The notes under the pieces: generated by a model
Told to the model about the DNA's origin: nothing
The model's database searches: none
Seen by the model: only the letters and a program-made list of their open reading frames with translations
Shown: piece by piece, positions 24,201-35,934 of the stretch
How the letters are laid out: each line of letters starts with the position of its first letter
Position numbering within the stretch: position 1 is the first letter of the stretch
Made by a program: the position numbers and the translations under genes
From: Edaphochlamys debaryana
Taxonomy: Eukaryota; Chlorophyta; Chlorophyceae; Chlamydomonadales
DNA length: 64,000 nt
Direction of reading: 5' to 3'
Assembly: GCA_016858145.1 (NCBI GenBank)
Contig: JAEHOE010000070.1
Span: forward strand, 248,001 to 312,000

Positions 24201-27200
24201 CGGCATCGTCGGCGCCCGACACGCCGGCGGTGCTCGTCAGTGCCGCCGCCAGGCGCTCCGGCGTTGCGCCCCGCCAGCCCGGGCTCGCCGCCGCCGTGTC
24301 GCTGGCCGCCGCCGCCGCCGCAACGGCAGCGGGATCACCAGCGCCGCCATCCGCCTCGCCGCCTGCCGTCTGGCCGTACGCCCGTACCGTCTCAACCGCT
24401 CCGGATGGGGTCAGACTGGACGGCAGATCCGGTAGCGGCGGAAGCGACGATTGGTGCAGGATGTGGCGGGCGCCGGCGGCGCCACGGCCCCAGGAACCGG
24501 AGATCTGACGCACACCATCTCCGCCGCAGCCGCCGCTCGTGCCACCTCCACTAGCGCCGTGGGTTCCCGCCGAGGCGCCAAGTGCCAGGTCTGGGGCTTG
24601 GCTCGAGGTTGGGTGCATGGGGCTCAAGGGGCCTATGTCTCGGAGGGAGTTCGGGGACGGGGCTCGGTGGTTGCGGTTGAGGCCGCTGGCGAATCCGCTG
24701 GAGCCCTGAATTGCTGCGACGCCAGAGTCGGGGTGGTCCTCGGCGGCAAATAGGACCTGCGGGGTACCGGTTTGAGCCGAGTCAAGCAAGAGCGGAATTC
24801 GTCAGGGGCCTACGAACGAAACACACTTGTATAGCTTTCAGCCAACCGGAGCTGCGTCAACACCCGCCAAGGGCCCTAGAAGACAGAAGATAGCATACTC
24901 CTACATCCAAACCGGCAGAAAGCCAAATCCCGGCCATGTCCCCAGCTGTGCAGCCACTAGGCAGCCCGCATTGACGCCCCGACCTACCCAGGTGGAGGTG
25001 GCCCACGGGTTCATCGAAGTGAAGGCCTTGCGGCTTGAGCCAGGCCGTGCGGCAGAATTGTACCCGCTGGCCGTGGTTACACGGCTGCCCGGCGAGGCCT
25101 GCGCCTGCTGCTGTGCGCTGGCCTTGCTCCATGAGCCCGCCGACATAGGCGCGGACGCGTCCGCCGCTTGCTCCTGCACCGCCGGTGCCGTATGCTCTCG
25201 CAATTGCGCCAGGGACAGCGTGTACTGCTCCGTCGCGTTGTCGCCGACCGTGCTGACTGTGCACATGCCGGAAACCGCACACGTGGCACTGCCGTACAGG
25301 CTACCGCCGGCGACGGCGCTGCTGGCGCCGCCTGCGCTCGCGAAGCCCTCGGTGAGCGAGGCACGGTCGCGCTCGTGTGTGGTCTTGGGGCGTGCCGCAG
25401 ACGATGCGGCCGTGAAGGAATGGAAAAGGTTGAGGGATAGTCGCCCGCGGCCTGGCATCGTAGGCTGTCCTCCAGTCTCTGCTGGCAGCAACGACGGCTG
25501 CAGTGGCGAGACGGCGCTGTTGCGTCGGCCGCGGGGGCCGGGCGAAGCCAGCGACCGAGTGCTGCCGCTGGCTGTGATCTCCGCTGCCGTCGCGACCGCC
25601 TCGGCGTTGACGGCCGCGGCGGCGACGACTTGCATGGACCTGTCAGGCAGCGGCGACGCCATGGGAGAAGCGGCGCCGGACGCAGCGCTGCTGTACCCGG
25701 CAGGGGCGCCCGCCGGCGAAGCGGGCGCAGCGGCGTCGGACTGTCGCTTGGATCCGCTCATGCGCCGCTTGGATCCGAATCCAAACGCGCGCATGGACGA
25801 CCACGTGGGCGCCAGCTGGAGCGACAGGCGGCCCGTGGCCTTGCGAGGCTGGGCCGGCGCCGGTCCGCCGGCCTGGCCCCCGCCACCGTGCCGCGCCCAC
25901 AGACCCGCCAGCCCCATCCGCACCGAGTCCATCGACGGCCGGCTCGCGCCGAGGCCGATCCGCGCCATGGCCACGTGCGCACGTGTGTGTGGGGGGCCAT
26001 GCGGGTGTGCGGCCAGGCCGTTGCCGCCAGACGACATGGTGGACGTGGCGCCGGAGGCAATCGCGGCCGCCGGCAGGGTCACAACCGCGACGCTGGGGCC
26101 CTCCGGCACCGTCACGCACCCCGACGCGGTGTCCGTGAGGCCCGCGCCGCGCTGCGTTGAGGTGGGCGTGAGCGGGCCGGGCGGCGGAGAGGCGGCGGCG
26201 GCGGAGGGGCCGGTGGCGGCGGCCATGGGGCTGGTGGAGAAGATGTTGACGGGGTCGGTTCCGGCCTCCGCGGTGGCCATGTCCATGCCGTCGGCGGCGG
26301 CGGCAGCGGCGGCGGCGGAGCGGCTTTGGCTGTGTGCGGGCTTGGTGTGGTCTTGGTCGCCGTTCAGGATTTGCTCCAGGTTCATCCGCTGGGCCTGCGT
26401 GCCGGTGCAGGGGCGATAAAGAGTTGGGCGGTGTAAGCGGGGTCGTGTGAACGCTCGTCTGGTGGCGGGAAGGGAAGAGCGCAGGAGCAGCTCACGCACA
26501 CTTCTGAGCTGTGCAGGCTTAGACGACACAAAGCGAGACGGGGAGCGTGGGCAGGCAGCATGAATGCTTTCAGCTTTAATTGGTGAGGCCGGCCCCGCAA
26601 TTGACCGGCGAGAGTCAGGCTGCGCCTCAGCCCGAGCTGCCCTTGCAAGGGGCACCCAAAGGAAGGGCGAGCCAGAAAGGCGCTCCGAGCTGCCTAGTGC
26701 ACAGAACCACAGCTGTTGCAGCGCTCACGGGCTCCGGGTTTTTGGTTTTCTTCACGCCCTGCTGCGGTCCCAGCCCGCTCACCCCACGGCAGGCCTGTGC
26801 GCTCGTGCGCATCGCCCCAAGCTCCGGCAGCCGAGTGGATACGGCGTACGACGAGGCTGGCGCGGGGCCGCCCGGGTTGAGGCTGGCCGGAACGCGCACA
26901 ATGCCTACAGGAGGGATAACAGGAGTGAGCGCAGGGGCAAGCGGAGGAGGGTTTCAGGGCGCTGGCAGGAAGGCAGGGCGCTGGCGGGAAGTTAAGTAAT
27001 GTTGTCAACAAAGCGGCGCAATGGCTACCGGATCTGGTGCCACGTTGCTGGCCCGCCCCATGCAGGCCCCACTGAAACGCCAACACGGCTCTGCGGGGTG
27101 GTTATCTGTTGCCCTTCCGCTCACCCTCCCACACGCCTCCCTGTGCCGCTGCGGCCCCCAGCGTGCGCCCCAGCATGTCCTCCAGCTTGCAAGGGTCCAC

Positions 27201-28133
27201 AGCGAACAGCTGCCGAAGCAGGCTGGGCTCGCCACCGCCGTCGCCCTCGCCCTCGCCCCGCAGCGGCCAGGCTGCGGCCGTGGCTGACGCCAGCTTTCCA
27301 TTGCTGCCCGTGCGCCGGCCGTAGTAGGAGCAGGAGGCGGCGTTCTGGTGGCGGATGCCGCCGTCAACCGCGAAAGTGGTCACGGCCAGCGGCATGGCAT
27401 CGTAGGCCAGGCAGTTGAGACCGCCCGCCCCGGATGCTGAGCGCCTCTCAGATGAGCTGAGACCATTTGACAAGGACGGGTCCTTGGGCTGCTGTTTCAG
27501 CAGCCACGCGGGCGGGCCGGGGCTCGACGCCGGTAGGGTTAACAGAAGCAGCAGCGTGCCGAGGTTGAGGCCGACGTCGGCACTTTTCCCCTCCTCCTCC
27601 GGCTCCAGCTGGTTTAGCGAGTTGCCAAAGCAACAGCTCCACGCCGAGGACGCCCTGCCGAAACCCTTGGCGGGGCCGGCAAAACGGATGACTCGCGAAT
27701 TTATGCCGTTGAGCGAAATGTCCTCGACCGCTTCTACCCCGGAAGCAGCAGCCAAGGCCTGTCTAACCAGCCTGGCAGAGAGCTGAGGCGCAGCGGCGAG
27801 GAACGAGGCCAGGGTGCTGTCGTCAGCGTCACCCTGATTGTTCAGCGCCAGCGCTGCGCGCCCAGCACCGTTGGCCCATTCAAGCCGCCAGTGAAGTCCA
27901 CCCCCACTTCCTGCTGTCGCGCTCGTTGTCACGCCCGTCGCAGTGCAGCGCGCGCCATTCTTCTTCTGGCCTGCCCCCTCCTTCTGGCCCCCGTCAGCCG
28001 AGGCGACCAGCGACAAAACAACGCAGCCATAGTGCGACGCGTTGTAGAGCTTGTCGAGCTGATCGTGCGTGATAATTTGTGCGCCGAACGTACTCTGCCT
28101 CTCGTGGGAGTAGCGCGCAGTGCGCCACCGCAT
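21246..28133 (-). CDS. PAS-domain guanylate cyclase 2 (inverted paralogue of cyclase 1)
   Basis: Same predicted activity (GTP to cGMP) and layout as the gene at 867-7727. Exons in transcript order: 28133-27125, 26904-26783, 26394-24988, 24756-22780, 22675-22403, 22303-22276, 22158-22052, 21971-21843, 21733-21527, 21440-21246; about 1817 aa, phases consistent. The N-terminal region ([18 protein letters not shown]) and PAS half ([17 protein letters not shown]) match cyclase 1 at moderate identity. After about 950 low-complexity residues, the PAC-like segment and catalytic domain are almost identical to cyclase 1. Key residues are Asp1603, Glu1643, Asp1647 and Cys1726, again guanylate-type. The last exon diverges after TYLW. 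Compared with cyclase 1 it lacks the intron at 5651-5785 and has an extra intron at 26395-26782. The ATG at 28133 is the first in frame with the conserved N-terminus. Confidence 0.85.
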
Positions 28134-29369
28134 ACTGGAACAGCTATTTACACATGAGTACACTTGTAATGCTCAAGGTCAAGTCAAAAGAGCGTTTTGC
28201 GAAGACACTGCGTCGCGGACCTACCTCTTCAGTCGTTTCTGTCCTGCAAGTACTCGCGTACGTCTGGCCCGACGCGAGGGAGTCCCCGCTATCACCCTAA
28301 ACAGCTGTACTACATGTCCTTGCCGCCAACTACAGAAACAGGCCTTGTGGCGTTGAGCTAGGCGTTGGAGTCTTTGAGTGTCACGTGGGCACACTCGTGT
28401 GCCGGTTCTCTGCGAGCTATGACAAAGCAACCCCAGCGCTCTCAAGGGAGAGAGAGGCATGTCACGATGGCTGATGAGGGTGGGGGCGGCAAGGTAAGCA
28501 CATGCATGCGATGGTCCTACACGGTCCTACCTGGCCTGGCTCGCCCTCAACCAGCGCTCGCCCACATCACCCTCGCCCTTGGCTTCGCCTTCGTCGTCCC
28601 GACAGACCTGCGACAGACATCTGTGCTTTCAGCGGCGCGTGACGGCGTGAGCGCTTGCTGGGTTGAGTCTCTGTGCCCTCTCAACGCGCACCTGGGCCCC
28701 CAAAACTCCCTTGTGGCCCAAGACTACATGCCGCGCAGATCACGTTGACGGGAGCAAGGCCACGAACTGCTAGGTGAGCCAGTGAGCCCTGGCGGCGGGG
28801 CCGTGGCATGGGAGGTGGGAGGGGGGCCGGAGGACAGTGATCAGGACGACCACTGCTATGGGCGGACTGCGCCATGCTCCTTCACAGCAATGCTCAAGGG
28901 CGATAGGGAATCGGCAGCTTTTTACACCAGTGACCATCTGGCCATTGGCTGTGTGCACGCCACGCAGACCGAACTACCCGCGTCCTCCTCTATCAAGATT
29001 ACCGCCTCTTCCACGAGTCAATCGCCTCCGCTGCTCCACCTCTGCCTGCGTCCAGCTTTGCCCGCTGGACGCAAAGCACGCCAACGTCCAACCGAGCGCC
29101 CTCGCGGGCCTCCCCAGCCACCGACTCGCGTCGGCCAACGAGCGCAATCCGCGCCCATGAAGCAACCCCGCCATCCTGCTCCCTGCTCCAACGCGCTGGG
29201 CAGGCCCCAGTCAGGTGACCACCCACTGAACGCACTCCGCTTGCGCCCACGAGCCTCCTAAACTCTCTGCGCCCAACTGTCAACGAGCCGGACTCTCGCA
29301 ACCCGCCGCACGTCCCGGTATGGTACGACCGTGCCGTGAGTACGGCAGTGCGCACACGCGGCGAGCCGC
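28134..29369. other. upstream region of cyclase 2 and 3' UTR of peroxiredoxin gene
   Basis: About 1.2 kb. The left part must hold the cyclase 2 promoter and the right part the peroxiredoxin 3' UTR. No exon accepted. A short ATG-started stretch ending in a good donor occurs at 28468-28494 on the plus strand but nothing downstream continues it. Confidence 0.45.
28924..28928 (-). terminator. possible TGTAA poly(A) signal of the peroxiredoxin gene
   Basis: TTACA on the plus strand reads TGTAA on the gene strand, the volvocine polyadenylation signal, about 440 nt after the peroxiredoxin stop codon. It is the first such pentamer I noticed downstream. Confidence 0.4.
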
Positions 29370-30910
29370 TTAGGACAGGGTGGAGAAGTACTCGAGGGAC
29401 TTGGTGGGGTCGGCCTTCATGGTCTTGGCGCCGGGGTTCCAGTTGGCCGGGCACACCTCGCCGTGCTCGTCCACGAACTGAAGCCAAGGGCAGCAGCGCG
29501 GGTCAGCGGGTGCGGGCAAGCGTTAGGCGAAGGCTGGGCCGGACATGAACCATGGTGTAAGCTGTGGCGAGCGCGAGTGGATCTCCACAGCCCCTCCCAG
29601 CCCCCACCCCTGCCCATCCCCGCCCCCGCCCAGCCACCTCCCCACCTGGAAGGCCTTGACCAGGCGCAGGGTCTCGTCCACGCTGCGGCCCACGGGCAGG
29701 TCGTTGATGGTGATCTGGCGCAGCACGCCGGTGGGGCTAATGATGAACAGGCCGCTGCGGGGGAAGGTGGGGTGGGGCCAGGGGGTACAAGTCAGAAGAC
29801 CGGCGGTGGCAAGACAGGGACCGTGGAGGGTGGAGGCGCCTCGGGCGTGTCAGAGGTCCAACCCTCGAGGCTGTTTCCGGGCCTGCTGCCGGGCCCTGAG
29901 CCTCACCGCAGGGTGACGCCGGCGTCGGGGCCGTCCTCGATGAGCACGCCGTAGTCCTGGGGAGGGGCGAGGTTGATTGTGCAGGCGGGGGATCAGTAGG
30001 CTCTCGTATGCAGTTCACCCGAGAGCAGGAAGGCTGTAACCACAAGGGCTGGTAAACCCGGACAGCTAACTGAAGCACAGCAGGACAGCGCCTGCGGCTG
30101 TTGCGGGCCCCACCTTGGCGATCGTCTTGGTGAGGTCAGCCACCAGCGGGTACTTGCAGCCCCCGAGGCCGCCCTTGTTGCGGGGCGTGTTGGAGAAGGC
30201 CAGGTGGGTGAACTGGCTGTCAATGGAGGCGCCAATCACCTGCGCGGGAAGCGAAGGCCGGAGCCAACCGGGCAAGGGAGCGGCTTTGGGTCTGCAGTGA
30301 TGACGCCTACCAGGGCAGCAGTGAGGAGGGGCAACGAGTGGTGCCGGCGCGTGCTGCGGTCCCCGACACCCGCCCCACGTGACGGCGTCAACAACCGAAC
30401 CGGTCAGACATGACTGACGCCACCAAAGCCTTTGAACATATGAGCGCGTGCCCTGCTGCGTGGCTCACCTCGCAGTTGATGGCCTTGAACTCGTCAACGC
30501 GATCTGCGCGGCATGTAATCGTGGCCCGCAACCGTGTCAAGACCCAGAAGCTGCCTTCACCACCTCACTTGTCCCCGTCATGCTCCAAGGTGCAGGTGCG
30601 AGTTGGAGAGGGCACACACGGAGCTCGACCCAAAACGCGTGCACGCACCGCTGAAGGCGACGATTTCGGTCGGGCACACGAAGGTGAAGTCCAGGGGGTA
30701 GAAGAACAGCACCACGTACTTGCCCTGCAGTCAGGATGGGCGATGGTGCGTTTAGCAAGGTTCCGCCGAGAGAGATCGTCAATTGCCGATTGAAGCCCAC
30801 CGGAGTCGCCAGCCCACCTTGTAGTCGTCCAGGCTAATCTCCTTGATCTCCGAACCGATAACGGCCTGGGCCTTGAACTTGGGAGCGGGGGCGCCAATCT
30901 TAGCGACCAT
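29370..30910 (-). CDS. typical 2-Cys peroxiredoxin
   Basis: Thiol peroxidase that reduces H2O2 and alkyl hydroperoxides using thioredoxin-type donors. Exons in transcript order: 30910-30818, 30724-30649, 30503-30469, 30239-30114, 29956-29907, 29754-29646, 29477-29370; 198 aa, all phases consistent. The peroxidatic Cys48 lies in FTFVCPTE and the resolving Cys172 in [11 protein letters not shown], the spacing of typical dimeric 2-Cys enzymes. A GGLGG motif and a C-terminal YF (KSLEYFS) are the two features that make eukaryotic enzymes prone to overoxidation and redox signalling. The ATG at 30910 starts directly at the conserved [15 protein letters not shown], so no transit peptide is visible and a cytosolic location is inferred. 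Exon 3 is a 35-nt microexon. Confidence 0.95.
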
Positions 30911-31699
30911 CCTGAATTGGGGCGTGCGAGGAACCGGGGACTCCGGGACTGATTGATACGCTGGGTTGGTTTGAAACGCTAGGTGCGCAAGTGTGTGGCC
31001 GGCAACGAAAGTATGCCGCAGCAGCGACTCATTCTTCGAGAAGAAGGCCGGCATGATGCGCGGGTCGCCCCCCGAGCTCCAGCGCGCTCAAGCCCACCGC
31101 CTCGAGCTTCAGCGGAGTGGCAATGGGTGTTATTGCGTTTGTCAATGCGTCTGGTCGCTTGCCACTGTGCCCAACGTGGCCTGCCACCCACTGCGCTGCA
31201 CCCGCCTGACCCCGACTGCGAGCCCCGCCCTAACAGACCCCCACCCGGTCTTCGACCCCTGCGGATGCCCCCAAGCCCACGTACCGCGTTTGTGCCGGTT
31301 CGAGCGCCATGCGCTCGCCCAGCGCTCCTGCGTGGTGGGCGCGCGCCCCGTTTGCTGACTCCGCATGGCCGGTCACCAGCACCTCCTCTGCAGCTCCTCC
31401 AGCCGCTGCAGACCTGCGAACAGCCCCGACATGTCGTTTCACAGGCACCTTGCGTCGGCCAACAATGCGACGCCAACTGCAAACACAACCCGGCACTACG
31501 TCCGGTCGTCTATGAAAGCTCCTATGTGTCCCACGGCTAGGCTGCAAAGCCGCAGACACTTCGGGAGGGAACCGATCTGACTAGGGCATCAGTAGACCCC
31601 GCAGCACCATGCACAGAAGGGCCCAAGACCCTACACACTGGCCTTGGTTGGAGGCTAGGCCGGACCCAGTCAACTTGCACGGTATGGCTGCATCCCTGT
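30911..31699. other. peroxiredoxin promoter region and 3' part of the next gene
   Basis: About 790 bp upstream of the peroxiredoxin ATG. The left part must include its promoter and 5' UTR. The right part may still contain the last exon(s) and 3' UTR of the sulfotransferase-like gene, whose end I could not place. No other feature recognised. Confidence 0.4.
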
Positions 31700-33999
31700 G
31701 TCGTCATACCTGATGTACAGCGGGGGCAGGCGGTCCATACTGGCCAACAGCTTGCCGTACATCTTGTCGTACAGCTCCGAGGACACCTGTAGGATCGCGT
31801 GGGTGCGTTGGGGAGGCAACAGGTAGGAGCCCATCGATCCTCACATGTGGCACATGGCACAAGGATGACAAGGCGAGGCGGCAGAGGCGTGCTGTCCTGC
31901 CCTGTACTATGCATCATCCATGCCCCAGCCGACCCGCCCAAGGAGAAGCGCCGTGGGCCCATGCAGGCGCAGACAAAGACTACGTCATGTCAACCGTACC
32001 GAGTCGCTTCTTCCTTTCCCTACCAGTCCCCGTGCTTGCCTGGCTGCTGCGTTGCCTGTGCGACGCCACGAAGGCCGCCGCCATCTCCCCCAGCTGCTCG
32101 CCGCTCAGCTTGTGGCCCGCCAGCAGAGCGAAGAGGCGGGAGGCGACGTCGGGGTCAAACATGCGCTCGTACCTGGTGGGTGGGGCGGGGCCAGGCGTGC
32201 GGAGTCGCTTCGGACGCCCGAGCGGCACTGCCCGCAGCGGATTGTAACCAATACCCGGGCCGAACACCATGGCGTGGGCTGCCCTGCCATGAAGCCCCGC
32301 AGCTCGGCGCGGCAACCAGGATCGCGGCAGCTCTGCCGCTCCAGTCCTTAGGGACTTGACGCTCAACCCCAGTACCCCAGGGCCCTCCGTACGCACGGCT
32401 GCTCAACTGTCCAGACGGCCCCCGACCCCACCTGAGCATTACGATGGGCCCCTCCGCCTCCGCCGTGGCCCAGTTGCGAAAGTGCTCCTCCAGTTCGAAC
32501 AGGTCCTCGCCCCTGGGAGCATCCGGACAAGGGCTCCTCAGGATTCGTACCACCGAGTAAGACCGGTCTTCCAGGGCCCTCAGCCTCAACAGCAGCGGCG
32601 GCGCCTTGGGACCAAGACGAGCCCTGCATGCCCTCGATGAGGCAGGCCGTGTTTGACGCTTCGACCGCGGGGCAGCCCAGTCCGGGCCACGACAGCTGCG
32701 CACCTCTCCACATACTGCTCGAAGGTCACCGGAAAGGATGCCGGGGACAGGCGGGAGGGGTGCCCAGAGGTCTTTTGAGCCTGCATCACCGCACAGCAGC
32801 AGTGGGCCGCAAGGCTTGAGGTGCCAGCAGGTACAAGCAGGTACACAGAAACCGCGTGGGATGCTCCCGCAAAAGCAGCCTGTCAAAACAAGCCAATACT
32901 TAATGCACCTCCGACACGCTTCTTCCAACGTAGCCCGCCCGACCCTGCTGGGCCCCGTCTTGGCGGCTTCCAGACCTAGGACCCTACCCCACCTGGTGGC
33001 ACGCGTGCCCCCGCCGGTAGTGGCTCGCCACCGCCGCCAGCGGATCTCCGTACAGGTACACCACGTGACGCGGCCGCACGCGCCTTTGATGCTGCACGGC
33101 GTGTCCCGCTGGCACGGACCCTTTCCTCCCAGGCGCGCTTGTGCTAGCACCGGAAGTGCCCCTCGCGTCCTCCTCAGCGCCAGGAAGCGAACCCGGGGGC
33201 CTGCGGGCTGTGGCGCGGGCCAAGGTTGGTGTTGCTCTTGCAACGGAACCTCTGCCAAGGTTGGCTGGCAAGCGGGAAGGCGCCTAGCGCCTGGTCCTCG
33301 TCCCAGGGGATCAGGCGGTTGAGAATAGGACTTCCGCGCCCATGGTAAGCCCCACGGGTTATGGTTAAGGGACGAAGCCCATGCCTGGCGGCGCCCCGAC
33401 TGCCTTCATCCCCTACAGGGCTCAAGCCAGAAACCGCCAATTCCCCCAGATGCTCAAGGGACTCTGCTTGATATCGACCCTGAGCCTGGCTCAGGCGCGC
33501 GGCCATGATCCCACAGATGGGGCAATGTGCCTCCTCCTGGCAACCTGGCAAAGCCCGCACGGTTTGCCAGCGGCCTTTGCCTGCTCTGCATGGCGTGCTG
33601 CTCCGAAGGTCTCCCCAGCCGCACCGTGGGCAATGCCGCAGGTTGTCGTTGTCGGTGAGGAGGTTGGTGGTTATGCCGTAGGCGTTGAGATGGTTTGACA
33701 GCTGGGTGCTGCCGACGCCGCCTGCACCCGGACGGGGAGCGGGAGTGTGCCCTTACTCAGTCCCCACCAGTCCCCCCTGCGGTGTCTTCATGTACCGCCA
33801 GGCCCCCCCTCCCCAGAACGTTTGTTACCCCCAGTCCTGTGAGGAGGCTGCTACCATGGCTGAAGGACGCACCGAAGGACGAGATTTGCACGTCCATGGC
33901 CACTGCTGGGCCCGCGCCTTGCAACAGGCCCAGCAACTCCGCAACCGCCTGCGACGGCGCATCCTGCCGCGCCGCTAATGCCGCCGCAAGAGCGTGCAT
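31700..33999 (-). CDS. P-loop, sulfotransferase-like protein (model incomplete)
   Basis: Several exons on the minus strand read like one protein. A first exon at 33999-33829 (MHALAAALAARQDAPSQ... to LLTGLG) precedes an exon from about 33722 with GVGSTQLSNHLNAYGI. Together they would give a nucleotide-binding loop, but the splice phases I can place (0 then 1) do not join. Further exons follow: RHVVYLYGDPLAAVASHYRRG near 33080-32997; SPASFPVTFEQYVER near 32789-32705; DLFELEEHFRNWATAEAEGP near 32505-32430; RYERMFDPDVASRLFALLAG near 32170-32050; SELYDKMYGKLLASMDRLPPLY near 31770-31706. The central exon junctions agree in phase. The pattern of an N-terminal P-loop and mid-protein basic/Asp-Pro segment resembles sulfotransferase-type proteins, a weak assignment. 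Stop codon and last exon are not located. A recent frame disruption (pseudogene) is possible. Confidence 0.45.
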
Positions 34000-34345
34000 C
34001 GCGCATGCGTTTCGCGCTGGACGGGGTGGCCGGGTCTGGGCGAATGGCAGAAGTGGACGTCGCCCGTACTGTGTCCTACGTGCGTGCGTCCACTACCTAA
34101 TCGTTGTGTGCGAGGGCGCGGTGTTTGGTGAAGTGCGGGGTGCTGGCCGAGCCCGCGACAGACGGCAGCCCATGCCAAATTAACCGATCCAGGCCCTGCG
34201 CCGCGTCCCAAGCGACAAGCGGCATCCACACTCATACCACTATCACGTCAGCGACACAACTCCACCTCGAAATAGCTCGTTCTAAGCTCGTTTCGCCGGT
34301 CCCCGCAACCCTTAGGACCGCCTGTCCGCTTTCCTTGTCATTACA
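34000..34345. promoter_or_regulatory. divergent promoter region, sulfotransferase-like gene / cyclophilin
   Basis: About 350 bp between two start codons pointing away from each other (33999 minus, 34346 plus), so both promoters and 5' UTRs must lie here or overlap the first exons. No specific motif recognised. Confidence 0.5.
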
Positions 34346-35934
34346 ATGGAGTTCGAGAACAATGAAGAGATGATGAAGTGGGTGGTTCCTTGCCTTCGGC
34401 ATGGGGGCATCGCATGCCGCTGGAAAGAGCGCTGCTCGCGGCGGGGGGCTGCACGAGCCAGTGCGCTCTCAGGTTCTGCTCTGAGTCATGAGCAACGGTC
34501 TGGGAGGGGGCTTGGGTTGGGCGCGGGGGGGCTGCCACGTGAAGGCCATCGTCCCCGCTGCTGATGCCCCCAGGTACTGTCGAGGTACAGGGAGAACGTA
34601 TGTGGCCATGGCGCTCGAGCAGGCTGAGAAGCCGCTCGGGACAGTGGTTCTGGAACTCTACACGGGTGCGTGGCGGGCGGGGTGGAAGCAGGCAGGGGAG
34701 CGCCACAGAACCGCTACGTTCACCACTCGGGCGGGTAACACGGTCAAGCACAGGCGTCCCGACCTTGGGGAGCACTTCGGGGGCTGGGCGGGTGGGTTGG
34801 AAGCGGTTGGGGAGTGGGGGAGGCCACGCCACCGTACTGCTGGCCGGACCGCACTATAACCCGCGTCTGACCAAACTCAGCCGCTACCCTTCGCTGGCCA
34901 AACACCCTGCCGATGGGGTCCAAAGCCAGGAAGTCGTGATGCGGGGGGCGGGGCTAAAAGGGCTGGCCGGCATTCGCCTAAAGCTTCAGCCTGCCTGCTG
35001 CGTGCTGCCCACAGACATTGCGCCAGCGACCTGCAAGAACTTCCTGGAGTTCGTCAAGGGTTGCCCAAAGGGGCAATACAAGGTGAGGGATTGGTTGAGG
35101 TTGGGCGGAGCATGGCTCTCACGCCGGCCGGGCATGGAAGCAAGCCGGAATAGGTTTTGTTGCTGAGTGCTCAACATGTGGACAGTAGCAGCGGAGACAA
35201 GGCCAGTCTTGTCCTCCGTCTCTAACCCCTCATTTCTCTCCCCTGCACTCCAGAACTCCCCAATCCACCGGGTGGTCAAGAACGGCTGGATTCAGGGCGG
35301 AGACGTGGTGGACGGAAGCGGCAAGGGGGACCCGGGGTTCGTGCTCCCAGATGAGACGTTTGCAGTCAAACACGACGCGCCGGGCATCCTGGGAATGGCC
35401 AACAAGGGGGAGAGCCACACGGCCAACACGCAGGTAAGCAACGCAGAGACAGCGGCACTGCGGCAGTCCAGCATGCCTGGCTGCCCTGCCGCTGGGACGT
35501 GGCAACAACCGATGGAAGCCAGGGAACATACCTGGGAAACGCGAATGGTCAGGGCCTCACTGTGCTGACTCGCAAGAGCCTGCGCAGGCGATGTGCAGTA
35601 ACCTGTGCCTGCCCGAACCTGCCCTCGCAGTTCTACATCACCCTCTCGCCGCTGCCCTTCCTGGACGGCAAACGGGTAGCCTTCGGGAAAGTACTCACAA
35701 AGACAGGTGCGCGTGGTTTCCTACGGGGCCCTCAAGTGGGCAGCGCGGGTCGGCCAGCGCAGGACGCCAGAGCCAGGTACCGGTACAGCAATGCTGGGCC
35801 CTCACGTGATGCTGCCCACGTGTTGCGCAGGCATGGAGTACGTCGAGTCGCTCCAGAACCTGCCGCTCTACCAGAACGAGCGGCCCGTGCCGGACGTGCA
35901 CGTCATGTCCGTGTCGGTGCTGCACGAGCCGTGA
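34346..35934 (+). CDS. cyclophilin-type peptidyl-prolyl isomerase, PPIL6-like
   Basis: Cyclophilin fold protein. Exons: 34346-34377, 34574-34665, 35015-35082, 35254-35433, 35631-35706, 35831-35934; 183 aa, phases consistent. The first exon codes only MEFENNEEMMK. The catalytic Arg (IHRVVKNGWIQGGD, equal to CypA Arg55) and the Gln of the same strand remain. Other active-site positions differ: CypA Trp121 is Phe (PFLDGK), His126 is Arg (GKRVAFG) and Phe113 is Tyr. The segments QFYITL, VAFG and QNERP fit the PPIL6 group, whose animal members are expressed with motile cilia genes; this assignment is from family knowledge. Isomerase activity may be low. The start is supported by the short context CATTACAATGG and the good donor at 34378. 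Confidence 0.8.

Noticed and set aside
28468..28494. ATG-led stretch MADEGGGGK followed by GTAAGC, like a first coding exon on the plus strand
   Set aside because: No second exon with matching phase or recognisable protein was found before the next gene; probably chance.
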